Source: JAXLZZ01 sp046350675
GTDB lineage: Bacteria > Patescibacteriota > Saccharimonadia > Saccharimonadales > UBA4665
Direction of reading: 5' to 3'
Length of the DNA stretch: 64,000 nucleotides
Assembly (NCBI GenBank): GCA_046350675.1
Contig: JAXLZZ010000005.1
Location: forward strand, 124,001 to 188,000
The notes beneath the pieces were generated by a model. It saw only the letters and a program-made list of their open reading frames with translations. It searched no databases and had not been told where the DNA came from. Position numbers and translations under genes: made by a program. Of this stretch, positions 1-7,869 are shown piece after piece. Position 1 is the first letter of the stretch, and every line of letters begins with the position of its first letter.

Positions 1-728
1 CGCACCCTTGCAAAGCCGCTATGGGCGTTACCGAGTAGATAGGTAGCTCCGTAGCCAGCTGCTACCAAGCCTATACAAGCCAGCAGGCTTTGAATGCTAA
101 ACTTCCATACATGAGGCGGTGTGTTCACGAATGGTGATGATTCCAAGAAGCTTAATACGTATACCGTTGTTAGCGAGGCAATAACTGCAACCACGGCGAG
201 CGGGGGCGTGACTTTTACCTTCACTTCTTTGGTGACGAGTACGAGACCTAATATACCTGCGATAAATGAATCAAAGAATGCTGCGAACAGCGCTATAAAA
301 CCTACCATGCTGAGCATACCAGCCAGCTGTTTATCCTTCTTGAATAGTTTTACCCCAACGATACTCCCAATAAGCAAACTTGCGGGTACTAAAATTGCTT
401 CTGGGCCCAATGAAGCTCCAGCAACCAACGAGAAAAACCCAATAAGTAATACTTTTATAAAGTTAACAACTGTTGGTTTTGGCGCGCTACCTAGCCCGTG
501 GCTCTCGTGATTCTCTGATTTGGGATCTAAATAATGCTGCGCTCCAAAGAATAAGAAACCTAACACAATGCTTAGCGGGACGACAAGCAAGCGATTCGCT
601 CCAGTATTAAACCAATCATCCCATATGTAATGGATAGAGTGACGAACTGCCGCTTCAAAATAGAAATAGGTGAGGGCAACAAGCGTCGAAACAATCAATA
701 TGGAAAATACCACTAGTAGCTTCTTCAT
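1..728 (-). CDS. ClC-family chloride channel/transporter-like protein (3' end outside window)
   Basis: The minus-strand frame is open from an ATG at 728 to the window edge, giving at least 242 residues, so the C-terminus is missing. The protein is very hydrophobic. A first membrane segment lies at about residues 3-25, and the motif GASLGPEAI at about 104-112 resembles the Gly/Glu/Pro ion-pathway motif of ClC-type anion channels and exchangers. Further hydrophobic stretches follow at roughly 120-165 and 175-200. A TATGCT -10-like box lies six bases before the ATG. It was not obvious among longer frames because it runs off the window. The family call rests on one motif plus topology; another polytopic carrier is possible. 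Confidence 0.6.
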   Translation of the reverse strand, partial: MKKLLVVFSILIVSTLVALTYFYFEAAVRHSIHYIWDDWFNTGANRLLVVPLSIVLGFLFFGAQHYLDPKSENHESHGLGSAPKPTVVNFIKVLLIGFFSLVAGASLGPEAILVPASLLIGSIVGVKLFKKDKQLAGMLSMVGFIALFAAFFDSFIAGILGLVLVTKEVKVKVTPPLAVVAVIASLTTVYVLSFLESSPFVNTPPHVWKFSIQSLLACIGLVAAGYGATYLLGNAHSGFARV

Positions 729-812
729 GCTTCAAGCATACACCGTTCCCATCTATTGATAAATGCTGGCGTACTGTATACTGACAATATAATTTAAACG
801 AGGCTAAAAATT

Positions 813-1205
813 ATGGCACAACAACCACCAGCAGAAGGAGCTCTTTCATTTATAAAGGCTGCGCGATGGCTTACGTATTTAGTATATTTTTATGTAATCG
901 TAGCGATCGTATTCTTAGTTCTTGGCTTTTTGATGCTTCTACTCGGCGCTAGCCCACAGGCAGATTTTACGCAATTCGTATATCGTATTGCAGCAGAATT
1001 CTTGCAACCGTTCCGTGGCATTTTCCCCACTAAAGAAATTACCGAAACAAGCTACTTCAGTGCTGCAGGTTTGTTTGCGATTGTCATGTACAGCTTTTTT
1101 GCGGCAGCCATTCATGCACTCATCAGCTGGCTTACTGCTAAACAGATGAACTATGAAAACCAGATCCTTGCTGCACAAAAAGAAAACGTTCGTCTACAGA
1201 AATAG
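813..1205 (+). CDS. YggT-family-like small membrane protein
   Basis: This 130-residue protein has two hydrophobic segments, at about 19-44 and 82-106. Between them lies a loop with QPFRGIFP (65-72), which resembles the conserved P-x-R-x-x-x-P loop of YggT/YlmG proteins (TIGR/Pfam YGGT). Those proteins are small integral membrane proteins linked to osmotic tolerance or to division and envelope functions. The C-terminus is charged and probably cytoplasmic. A TATAAT box at about 790 and a weak purine-rich stretch precede the ATG. It diverges from the ClC-like gene to its left. The family is inferred from one motif and the two-segment topology. Confidence 0.6.
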   Translation: MAQQPPAEGALSFIKAARWLTYLVYFYVIVAIVFLVLGFLMLLLGASPQADFTQFVYRIAAEFLQPFRGIFPTKEITETSYFSAAGLFAIVMYSFFAAAIHALISWLTAKQMNYENQILAAQKENVRLQK

Positions 1206-1207
1206 TT

Positions 1208-1594
1208 TTACGATAATTGCATCACGGCCAGTATGTTGCCGCCGGGGTCTTTAAACCACGCTACGTCAGGGCCCTGCCCAGACGCGAGGCCTCGCGCAAT
1301 ACCTTTTTCGTCGGCCTCAATTTCATCATACCGTTCAAACTCCACACCGAGGGCGGTTAACTTTCCCACGGCTTCATCAATATCGTCCACTGGGAAATTC
1401 AGAACAGTGTAGACTGCTGGCTCATGGTCATCTTTGGGGTAAATCATTACTGTCCCGCCAGAAGCCAGATGGAGAGTTAACATCCCCATGCCTTCTCTAG
1501 TTACATCAAGGCCTAAGATGTCACGGTAGAAAATCTCCGCTTTATCTATATTGTTTGTGGAGAATCCGCTAAATGCTTCTGAGTTTCCGAACAT
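1208..1594 (-). CDS. VOC (glyoxalase/bleomycin-resistance) family protein
   Basis: The 128-residue protein has the length and pattern of a single VOC module made of paired beta-alpha-beta-beta-beta units. It begins with a segment in which the first strand is followed by DKAEIFYRDILGL, and it ends with the family-typical FKDPGGNILAV (about 114-124). VOC proteins bind a metal and act as lyases, isomerases or dioxygenases, or as drug-binding proteins. The substrate cannot be told from the sequence. An SD-like GGAG lies about six bases before the ATG. It is convergent with the YggT-like gene, with two bases between the stops. Confidence 0.8.
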   Translation of the reverse strand: MFGNSEAFSGFSTNNIDKAEIFYRDILGLDVTREGMGMLTLHLASGGTVMIYPKDDHEPAVYTVLNFPVDDIDEAVGKLTALGVEFERYDEIEADEKGIARGLASGQGPDVAWFKDPGGNILAVMQLS

Positions 1595-1710
1595 GTATTG
1601 CTCCGCTTATGTTATGTGCTGACTATATGATAGTATAGCCCGCCTGGAAGTTAGATATGTTACGGTAAGAACTCTGAATTGGTAGATGGTGTTGTCTACA
1701 AAGCTATTGT

Positions 1711-2157
1711 CTAAAGATGTTGATCTTTTAGCTTTCTAAGACACGAAGTGCCAATAACCTGCGCGAGTGATGTTATTGATAAATCGTTCAGTGCTGCGTT
1801 GGTGATCCACTCCCGCATAAAACCTTTACCAGGGATTTTTTTCATGTTGCCGCGCTCAAAAACCACCTCTTCAACACCGTCCTTTAAAATATCTTGCGCA
1901 GTGATTTCCTTAGTGATGTCATCTGTCCATATAAGTTCTGCCTGTATAGGCTCACCATCAACTCGACTTACTCGAACTGCGTCAGTCGCACCAACAATTT
2001 TAAGTTCAGTTTTTGGGGCAGCTTTTGCGTCCTCGATTGGCAAGCCAACTTGGATAACACCATCGTGGTTAATTGGAGCGCGCAACTCCACCTCGCCAAT
2101 AGACTGTGCGTAGGATAAGTCTTTAGAAAAAAATGATATAGTTTCTGAGTCAGGCAT
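1711..2157 (-). CDS. Hypothetical protein, 148 aa
   Basis: I do not recognise this protein. It is soluble-looking, with no hydrophobic segment, and acidic in its N-terminal half, with alternating polar/hydrophobic stretches that suggest beta structure up to about residue 85. The C-terminal part is more basic and ends KLKDQHL. A TTGACA box (2186-2191, minus strand) and a TATAAT (2161-2166) sit upstream. The TATAAT is only three bases from the ATG, with a 19-base spacer, so either the start is further in or the -10 is shifted. The tRNA-Gln gene lies 40 bases upstream on the same strand and could also feed transcription. Confidence 0.6.
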   Translation of the reverse strand: MPDSETISFFSKDLSYAQSIGEVELRAPINHDGVIQVGLPIEDAKAAPKTELKIVGATDAVRVSRVDGEPIQAELIWTDDITKEITAQDILKDGVEEVVFERGNMKKIPGKGFMREWITNAALNDLSITSLAQVIGTSCLRKLKDQHL

Positions 2158-2197
2158 AGAATTATATTAAATAAAAATGAACATTTGTCAATGTCTA

Positions 2198-2271
2198 TGG
2201 CTGGGGATGAGGGATTCGAACCCCCGATCACGGGACCAGAACCCGTTGCCTTACCGCTTGGCTAATCCCCA
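2198..2271 (-). tRNA. tRNA-Gln (anticodon CUG)
   Basis: Read on the minus strand, the 74 bases fold as a full cloverleaf: a 7-bp acceptor stem TGGGGAT/ATCCCCA, a D arm, the anticodon stem ACGGG/CCCGT closing the loop TTCTGGT (anticodon CTG), and a T arm with GTTCGAAT. The discriminator is G and the CCA end is encoded. The first pair is U1-A72, a known identity feature of tRNA-Gln. The GatCAB genes at 50-53.5 kb suggest the tRNA may be charged by the Glu-then-amidate route. Confidence 0.96.
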
Positions 2272-2408
2272 ATACAGGAGATGATTATACTAAACAATCT
2301 ATATCTTGAACAGACCAAGAGCAGCTTGGGGCATACAAGCATATCCGGTATACTATAGATATTCACAAAGACGCAAATGTACAATTTGAGGAGGGCAATA
2401 CCGTTTAG

Positions 2409-4109
2409 ATGCATAACGATATTTTCACGCAGCTCAGTCTGATAATTGTTATTGCCGCCGTCATCTCAATTATTATGCGCTGGTTGCGTCAACCACTTCT
2501 CGTTGGCTACATCCTGACTGGTATCATTGTTGGCCCGACATTCCTCAATCTCATACACGATAAATCTGCATTCGAGACTTTTAGTGAAATAGGCATTGCG
2601 CTCCTACTCTTTATTATCGGTCTAGAATTGAGTCTGTCTGTAGTGAGGCGGCTTGGGAAGGCGGTGCTACTAACCGCGTTTGGATTATTATTTACGATAG
2701 CGACTATAGGCTATTTGCTGGCCACTGCGCATCATTTCAATCAATCAGAAGCCTTGATAGTCGGCCTAGCACTCTTCTTTAGTAGTACGATTATTATCGC
2801 CAAAGTTCTGAGCGACAAAAAAGAAATCACGCGGCTGAACGGCCAAATCGCCATCGGTGTTATCTTGGTCGATGACATTATTGCGACTTTTGCTCTATTG
2901 TTTATTGCAGCTCAAACTGGTGGTCCACTCACACCATTTGATATAGGTCTGCTAGTTCTGAAAGGTGCTGCTGTGGTTGCAGGACTGTTTGTAGTGGGGG
3001 CAAAGGTTCTGCCACCAGTAACAAAATACATCGCCAAATCGCAGGAACTGTTGTTTGTGTTTGCCCTAGCGTGGGGCTTTGGAGTGGCATCGCTTATCAA
3101 TGCAATCGGTTTTTCGGTGGAAGTTGGCGCTCTGTTTGCGGGAGTGTCGTTGGCTCACTTACCGTATACGCATCAGATTGGCGCTAAACTTAAACCGTTA
3201 CGAGATTTCTTCATCATCTTGTTCTTCATTAGTTTGGGCGAGAGTCTAGAGCTTAACCATGTCGGATCGGTTATTGGCCCTGCACTCGTATTTTCAGCCG
3301 TGGTTTTACTGATAAAGCCAAATATTGTTATGGCAATACTTGGCTTGCTTGGATATACAAAACGCACAAGCTTTAAAGCAGGTATTAACCTCTCACAAAT
3401 TAGTGAGTTCTCCATCATTTTAGTGGTGCTAGCACAGAGTGCAGGTATTGTAAGTGCTCGACTTTCGGCGCTTATTACTTTGGTCGCGCTCATCACAATC
3501 GCCGTGTCTACGTATCTCATGAAGTATGACAACTGGATTTTTGCGAAACTCGAAAAGCACTTGCAGCTATTTGAACGCCGAGAAACTTCCGAGGCCCGAC
3601 ATCGCGACAAAGAATATCCACTCGTATTAATCGGCTACGAAAATGGTCAGCAATTTATTAAAACGTTCCGTAGTATGCACTCCCGCTTTGTGGTGATTGA
3701 CTACGACCCAGAGGCTGTCGAAGAACTTGAAAAGCGCCACATAAATTATCTCTATGGTGATGCGACCGATCCAATCTTACTCGACGAAGTAAACTTTACA
3801 AAAGCGCGTTTGATTGTGAGCACCGTGAGTGTGTTTGAAGTGAATATGCAGCTGCTTGAATATGTGCGTAAACACAACAAAGACGCCATCATAATTTGCT
3901 ATTCAAACGACCATAACCACGCAGCTGATTTGTATGAAATGGGAGCGACGTATGTGATGCTGCCGCACTACATTGGTTCGCAACAGCTGAGCCAGTTCAT
4001 CCAAGACAACGGCCTCAATCACAGCAAGTTCGATTCGTTCCGTGAAAAGCACCTTGTTGAACTAAGCAAACATACACATCGAGAAATCCCAGAAGACGAT
4101 TCGCTCTAG
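2409..4109 (+). CDS. CPA2-family cation:proton antiporter with TrkA-N (RCK) domain
   Basis: The 566-residue protein has the two-part layout of Kef/YbaL-type monovalent cation/proton antiporters. Residues 1 to about 385 form a polytopic Na_H_Exchanger domain with about 12 segments, including LLLFIIGLELSL near 70-81 and a VDDIIA motif near 157-162. The cytoplasmic C-terminus (about 400-520) is a Rossmann RCK/TrkA-N domain with the acidic ribose-binding end of strand 2 in VVIDYDPEAVEEL and GDATDP after strand 3. The usual GxGxxG is degenerate (IGYENGQ), so nucleotide gating may be altered. An SD GAGGAGG lies about 15 bases before the ATG. It probably exports or balances K+ or Na+ at the cell membrane. 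Confidence 0.9.
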   Translation: MHNDIFTQLSLIIVIAAVISIIMRWLRQPLLVGYILTGIIVGPTFLNLIHDKSAFETFSEIGIALLLFIIGLELSLSVVRRLGKAVLLTAFGLLFTIATIGYLLATAHHFNQSEALIVGLALFFSSTIIIAKVLSDKKEITRLNGQIAIGVILVDDIIATFALLFIAAQTGGPLTPFDIGLLVLKGAAVVAGLFVVGAKVLPPVTKYIAKSQELLFVFALAWGFGVASLINAIGFSVEVGALFAGVSLAHLPYTHQIGAKLKPLRDFFIILFFISLGESLELNHVGSVIGPALVFSAVVLLIKPNIVMAILGLLGYTKRTSFKAGINLSQISEFSIILVVLAQSAGIVSARLSALITLVALITIAVSTYLMKYDNWIFAKLEKHLQLFERRETSEARHRDKEYPLVLIGYENGQQFIKTFRSMHSRFVVIDYDPEAVEELEKRHINYLYGDATDPILLDEVNFTKARLIVSTVSVFEVNMQLLEYVRKHNKDAIIICYSNDHNHAADLYEMGATYVMLPHYIGSQQLSQFIQDNGLNHSKFDSFREKHLVELSKHTHREIPEDDSL

Positions 4110-4135
4110 ACACATAGAACGACAGCTGGTACACT
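4107..4135 (+). promoter_or_regulatory. Promoter of the SAM-riboswitch operon
   Basis: TAGACA (4107-4112, five of six matches to TTGACA) is separated by 17 bases from TACACT (4130-4135), which is preceded by TGG to give an extended -10. The predicted start at about 4142 places the whole riboswitch in the leader. Confidence 0.65.
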
Positions 4136-4150
4136 AGCTACCATTAACAA

Positions 4151-4257
4151 TTTGAATATAAAGAGTGCAGCGAGAGATCTAGCTCGTCGACCTGCCGGCA
4201 ACCTGTCTAACGATAAGGTGCTCCATCTAGCCCGCCAGCGGGAAAGATATGAACAAG
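4151..4257 (+). promoter_or_regulatory. S-adenosylmethionine riboswitch aptamer (SAM-I/SAM-IV clan)
   Basis: The conserved core of the SAM clan is present in order: an AAGAG-type 5' segment (4160-4165), GCCGGCAACC (4194-4203), AGGTGC (4216-4221) and GGGAAAGAT (4240-4248). Helices can be drawn: P1 TTTG+ATAT (4151-4159) with ATAT+CAAG (4247-4257), P2 GCAG+CGAG (4167-4174) with CTCG/CTGC (4183-4195), P3 ACCT (4201-4204) with AGGT (4216-4219), and P4 CCCG/CGGG (4231-4242). It is followed by an intrinsic terminator and by a PLP enzyme of Cys/Met metabolism plus metK, the expected regulon. The SAM-I versus SAM-IV subtype is not settled. Confidence 0.88.
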
Positions 4258-4261
4258 TCGT

Positions 4262-4296
4262 ATCCTTTCGCCGTCATGGCAGAAAGGATTTTTTAT
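4262..4296 (+). terminator. Intrinsic terminator, expression platform of the SAM riboswitch
   Basis: ATCCTTTC (4262-4269) pairs with GAAAGGAT (4282-4289). An inner GCC/GGC stem (4270-4272 with 4278-4280) closes a GTCAT loop, and TTTTTT follows (4289-4294). It begins five bases after the aptamer P1, as in transcription-terminating SAM switches. The 3' arm also contains AAAGGA, a possible ribosome-binding site for the next gene. Confidence 0.88.
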
Positions 4297-5446
4297 TTCT
4301 AGCCCCTCACAATGTGAACCAGTACCATGTTTCTCAGACGTCGAGCAATTCCGACAAGGACTTGCTGCTCGCAGAGAATTCGAACCCATAGACCTGTATC
4401 CTCGAGACGGCACACTACAATTGAGCGAAACTGAATCTCAGTTTGCTAGCCTAGCACGAATATCCAATGAAAAGCTCGTTGCTTTTGGAAGTGGCATGAC
4501 TGCGGTGCAGGCGGCTGTCGCAGTTGCTCTGAGAACCGGTGCTGATGAGCAACATGTGCTAGCTCATGGCCGCGAGCTATATGGACAAACACTCGTCCAT
4601 ATTAATACTGATCTCAAAAAGGCTGGCGTTCGTCTGGTGAGTTTTGACTCTGGAGACCCATCATCTGTCGAGCGGGTGCTAGAAAAGCATAATCCAAGTA
4701 TTATCCTTGCCGAGACCATCGGCAACGGTCCAAACGTACCTGTATTACACCTAGCCTCCTTACGAAAAAACATTCAGCAGTATGCGCCAAAATCTATAAC
4801 AATTCTTGATAACACACTTCCGTTATCAACGAGTCTACCGCTTGGAGAACAGCTGCAAGTGAACGACCAAATATTAGTAGCCGAAAGCGCTACAAAATCA
4901 TACACTTTCAATAAAGAGCTTGCTGGACTAGTATATAGTCCCAATCAAGAACTGATAGATACTACTCGAGAATACCGTCGTACAACAGGTGGTCGTCCAG
5001 GGGTCGCAAGCTCAGAACACATTCAGTCGCTACTGCCAGCGTCAGTTGAAGAATTTGATGCGAGGAACCGTGCTCTTTATAAAAAAACAGGCGAGCTGGC
5101 GTTGCATCTGTATGAAGCAGAGAAAGAAGGTGCAGACTTTGTAGTTGCACATCCTACGCTAACCTCGCATCCTGCTCACGAATATACCACTGATCACTAC
5201 CCTAATGGCGCTACACCACTATTCTTTCTGCAGTGCCTTGGTACTGATGATCAATTTGCGCTCGCCACGAGACTTTGGCGAGACGAGCGTGTCAGAGAGC
5301 ATATGGACATAGGTCAAAGCTTTGGGTTTGATCGTGCACGAATGCTGCCCGATGAGCATGGCCCCTATGTTCGTATCGCAGCTGGTGCAAATACTGACAC
5401 AGAAAGACTCGGCGAAGCACTGAAAGAAGCAGCGTTAATAAAGTAA
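4295..5446 (+). CDS. PLP-dependent enzyme of Cys/Met metabolism (cystathionine gamma-synthase/methionine gamma-lyase family)
   Basis: This fold-type I PLP enzyme acts on sulfur amino acids; synthase, sulfhydrylase and lyase activities cannot be told apart here. With an ATT start at 4295 it has 383 residues, the usual family length. Visible residues are the phosphate-binding Tyr35-x-Arg37 (LYPRDGT), GSGM (65-68), Tyr96 (LYGQT), Asp172 (DNTLP), the PLP lysine Lys201 (ESATKS) and a C-terminal substrate-carboxylate Arg360. The oddity is the start: the frame is open from 4253 but contains no ATG, GTG or TTG before TTG 4421, and a start there would remove Tyr35 and Arg37. ATT 4295 sits six bases after AAAGGA in the terminator arm. 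An indel in the sequence or a real frameshift are the alternatives. It lies behind a SAM riboswitch and ten bases before metK. Confidence 0.82.
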   Translation: MSSPSQCEPVPCFSDVEQFRQGLAARREFEPIDLYPRDGTLQLSETESQFASLARISNEKLVAFGSGMTAVQAAVAVALRTGADEQHVLAHGRELYGQTLVHINTDLKKAGVRLVSFDSGDPSSVERVLEKHNPSIILAETIGNGPNVPVLHLASLRKNIQQYAPKSITILDNTLPLSTSLPLGEQLQVNDQILVAESATKSYTFNKELAGLVYSPNQELIDTTREYRRTTGGRPGVASSEHIQSLLPASVEEFDARNRALYKKTGELALHLYEAEKEGADFVVAHPTLTSHPAHEYTTDHYPNGATPLFFLQCLGTDDQFALATRLWRDERVREHMDIGQSFGFDRARMLPDEHGPYVRIAAGANTDTERLGEALKEAALIK

Positions 5447-5456
5447 AGGAGAAAGT

Positions 5457-6578
5457 ATGAGCAGAACACTATTTACCAGCGAATCGGTTTGCGCAGGACA
5501 TCCGGATAAAATCTGTGATGCAATAAGTGATGCAATTTTAGATGCCGCGTTGGCGCAAGACCCAAATAGTCGGGCAGGGTTAGAAACCGTTGCCGGCGCC
5601 AACAAGATTGCGTTGTTTGGCGAAATAAAAACAAAAGCCAAGCTTGACTACCAGCGAATCGCAACGGAAAAGATTGCCGAGCTTGGGTATACTCTCGACA
5701 CGCAAAAAGAGTGGGGATTTGGCCCAGAATCAGAATTTAGCAACGACATTCATCAGCAATCGCCAGAAATTGCGATTGGTGTGGACCAGGATGGTGCAGG
5801 CGATCAAGGCATGATGTTTGGCTATGCAATCAACGAAACACCAGAATTATTGCCATTGCCAATAGCCTTGGCACATTCACTTACTAAGCGAATTGATGAA
5901 GCACGTGACCAAAAAGTACTGGCGTGGTTGCGTCCAGACGGTAAAGCCCAAGTTACGATTGCCTATGAAGACGGGAAACCAGTGGCTGTCGAAAAGTTAG
6001 TGCTCGCCTTGGCTCACGACGAAACTACAACGCCCGAGACAGTACGCGAAGAAGCCCTCAGACAAATCGTTACACCAGTGTTAGAGAAATACGAACTCGA
6101 GCCACCGAAAGATAAAGATATCATCATCAACGGTACTGGCCTCTGGCATATCCCGGGCCCTGATAGTGACGCCGGATTAACTGGTCGTAAAATCGTCGTA
6201 GATACCTATGGCGGGTATGCACGCGTTGGCGGCGGTGCTTTTAGCGGAAAAGACCCCAGTAAAGTTGATCGCTCTGGCGCTTACGCAGCGCGCTACATTG
6301 CTAAGAACATCGTCTCAGCCGGTCTGGCTACAAAATGCGAGGTTGGCCTGGCGTATGTCATTGGCCAGCCAAAACCACTCATGCAAACCATTGAAACGTT
6401 CGGCACCGCAACCGTCAGCCAAGCAGAGCTCGAAGCCTTCAAAGATAAGCTCATTGATACGTCTGTAAAGGGAATTATTGAAACCCTTGATCTGTGTCGA
6501 CCAATATATTCCCAGACGTCAGCCTACGGCCACTTTGGCAAAAAAGGTCTGCCGTGGGAGCAAATTGCGAGCAAATAA
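5457..6578 (+). CDS. metK: S-adenosylmethionine synthetase
   Basis: MetK makes S-adenosylmethionine from methionine and ATP in the cytoplasm, supplying methyl donors. The 373 residues match the family length. The N-terminal GHPDKICDAISDAILDA (about 14-30) carries the ATP/metal-binding His-Pro-Asp, GAGDQGMMFGYA (about 118-129) is the ATP-binding hexapeptide region, and the glycine-rich P-loop-like GGGAFSGKDPSKVDRS is near residues 257-272. The SD AAAGGAG lies about six bases before the ATG. It follows the PLP enzyme by ten bases, so both should be shut down by the SAM riboswitch when SAM is plentiful. Confidence 0.97.
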   Translation: MSRTLFTSESVCAGHPDKICDAISDAILDAALAQDPNSRAGLETVAGANKIALFGEIKTKAKLDYQRIATEKIAELGYTLDTQKEWGFGPESEFSNDIHQQSPEIAIGVDQDGAGDQGMMFGYAINETPELLPLPIALAHSLTKRIDEARDQKVLAWLRPDGKAQVTIAYEDGKPVAVEKLVLALAHDETTTPETVREEALRQIVTPVLEKYELEPPKDKDIIINGTGLWHIPGPDSDAGLTGRKIVVDTYGGYARVGGGAFSGKDPSKVDRSGAYAARYIAKNIVSAGLATKCEVGLAYVIGQPKPLMQTIETFGTATVSQAELEAFKDKLIDTSVKGIIETLDLCRPIYSQTSAYGHFGKKGLPWEQIASK

Positions 6579-6580
6579 CG

Positions 6581-7024
6581 CTATTGCTCGGCTACTTGGA
6601 GGAGCTCTGCAACGTTACTGGTGAATGTTCGCACTTCCTCTGCGCTACCCATAAGGCGTGCATGTTTCAATTGAGGACTAGCCAAGAAAATAGGTTTGTC
6701 TACGGGGTTGCTGCTCGGCTTCTGAATGAAATCAAGCGTATACATAACTTCTGAACCAATTTCTTCGATACGGAACTTACGATAAGCTGAGTTAGGCGAT
6801 GTATCGGTGATTTTATACGCAGGTCTATCTTCTTCAGCTTCTAGCAAAACATCTAACGAGATGCGCTCAGTATTCGGTGCATCTTTTGCCGGCTCACCAA
6901 AACCTTCTGCAAGCACGCCGCATAGTTCTAGAATAGATAATTCGCGTTCTGCTAGGTCTATTGTGTCGTGAGGTTGTTCAGGGGTTTTCTGGATTTTATG
7001 CTGCAAGTGCTCAAAAAGTCTCAT
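6581..7024 (-). CDS. Hypothetical protein, 147 aa
   Basis: I do not recognise this protein. It is acidic and has no membrane segment. A helical N-terminal half (about 1-65) is followed by a segment rich in beta-formers (YKITDTSPNSAYRKFRIEE, about 69-88). It is convergent with metK, with only two bases between the stops. It has a clear promoter of its own: TTGCAA (7054-7059), 17 bases, then TATAAT (7031-7036), with six bases to the ATG, so a leaderless mRNA is expected. It resembles in style the orphans at 8802 and 9347, but homology could not be tested. Confidence 0.7.
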   Translation of the reverse strand: MRLFEHLQHKIQKTPEQPHDTIDLAERELSILELCGVLAEGFGEPAKDAPNTERISLDVLLEAEEDRPAYKITDTSPNSAYRKFRIEEIGSEVMYTLDFIQKPSSNPVDKPIFLASPQLKHARLMGSAEEVRTFTSNVAELLQVAEQ

Positions 7025-7030
7025 ATTACC

Positions 7031-7059
7031 ATTATATCATATAATGTCAAGTATTGCAA
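7031..7059 (-). promoter_or_regulatory. Leaderless promoter of the 6581-7024 gene
   Basis: On the minus strand TTGCAA (7054-7059) and TATAAT (7031-7036) are 17 bases apart, and the ATG begins six bases after the -10. Confidence 0.7.
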
Positions 7060-7062
7060 TGA

Positions 7063-7869
7063 CTATTCAATGTCGCGTCGGCGAAACCCAAGGTAGGATA
7101 CTGCTGCACCAAATACCAGCACGCCGGCTAGATATATCGTTAAGCCGGTCGATGGCTTTCCGTTCAAAATATTTTCAGGCACAAAGTAGTGATAGGGCAA
7201 GAACTTCACCACACTATCAAGCCAAGTGGTTAGACTGCTTAGGGATACGACTAGGTATCCACCAAAGCTTAGAATAATGGCTATAGTGCTAGCTGCACGC
7301 CTTGTAAGGTTGCTCGCGGCTTGCAGGGTGAACGATACGACTCCAAAGCTGAGCGAGAATAATGCGGTGTACGCCGTTGCCAATGCCAAGTCAAAGGAAC
7401 TAATATGTAAATCAAACAGTGGGGCAAATGCAATTACTGTCAGCAATGTGATACCGCCAACAATGATGAACTCACTGAGTAATGTCAGTCCTTTGGCTAG
7501 CAAAACATGGCCCCGGCTTACTGGTCGTGACAGCAACAGCTCCAGGGTATGCTCCTGCTCATCTTTCCCTATAAGACTACTAGCGCGGGTAATTGCGAGA
7601 ATGATCCAGAGAATTGGTAGGGTAATGTAATACAATTGCGAACTTAGGAACGATGCTGGATTTGCCACATCCACCGTTGCTGCGCCACCGGTTTTCATCT
7701 CTTTGATGCCCGCCGGAAGCTGATTGAACAGCTGGTTTACTTGATTGGCTTGATCGCGGATTGGTGGATAGAGCACCAGTATAAAAACCGTAATAAGTAC
7801 GCTGCCAACGCACCACCAGAAGATGGGCCAGCGCCGTCGTTTCAGTTCCCACAGCAGTATGGTTTTCAT
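7063..7869 (-). CDS. ABC-2 type transporter permease
   Basis: The 268-residue protein has about six hydrophobic segments (near 17-37, 77-96, 118-145, 155-185, 190-215 and 240-260). There is one large loop after the first segment, the layout of ABC-2 export permeases. The N-terminal MKTILLWELKRRRW is typical of ABC-2 proteins that work with a CcmA-like ATPase. Its start overlaps the end of the ATPase gene by four bases, so the two form one exporter. The cargo (drug, lipid or peptide) cannot be inferred. Confidence 0.9.
   Translation of the reverse strand: MKTILLWELKRRRWPIFWWCVGSVLITVFILVLYPPIRDQANQVNQLFNQLPAGIKEMKTGGAATVDVANPASFLSSQLYYITLPILWIILAITRASSLIGKDEQEHTLELLLSRPVSRGHVLLAKGLTLLSEFIIVGGITLLTVIAFAPLFDLHISSFDLALATAYTALFSLSFGVVSFTLQAASNLTRRAASTIAIILSFGGYLVVSLSSLTTWLDSVVKFLPYHYFVPENILNGKPSTGLTIYLAGVLVFGAAVSYLGFRRRDIE

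Noticed and set aside
4289..4295. TTTTTTA heptamer read as a -1 programmed frameshift site joining 4152-4391 to the PLP gene
   Set aside because: The T run is the U tract of the riboswitch terminator, and the upstream frame is not coding; I keep it only as a weak alternative for the unusual start.
4152..4391. Open frame starting TTG 4152, 79 codons
   Set aside because: It covers the SAM aptamer and terminator and shows no protein-like pattern; the RNA explains the sequence.
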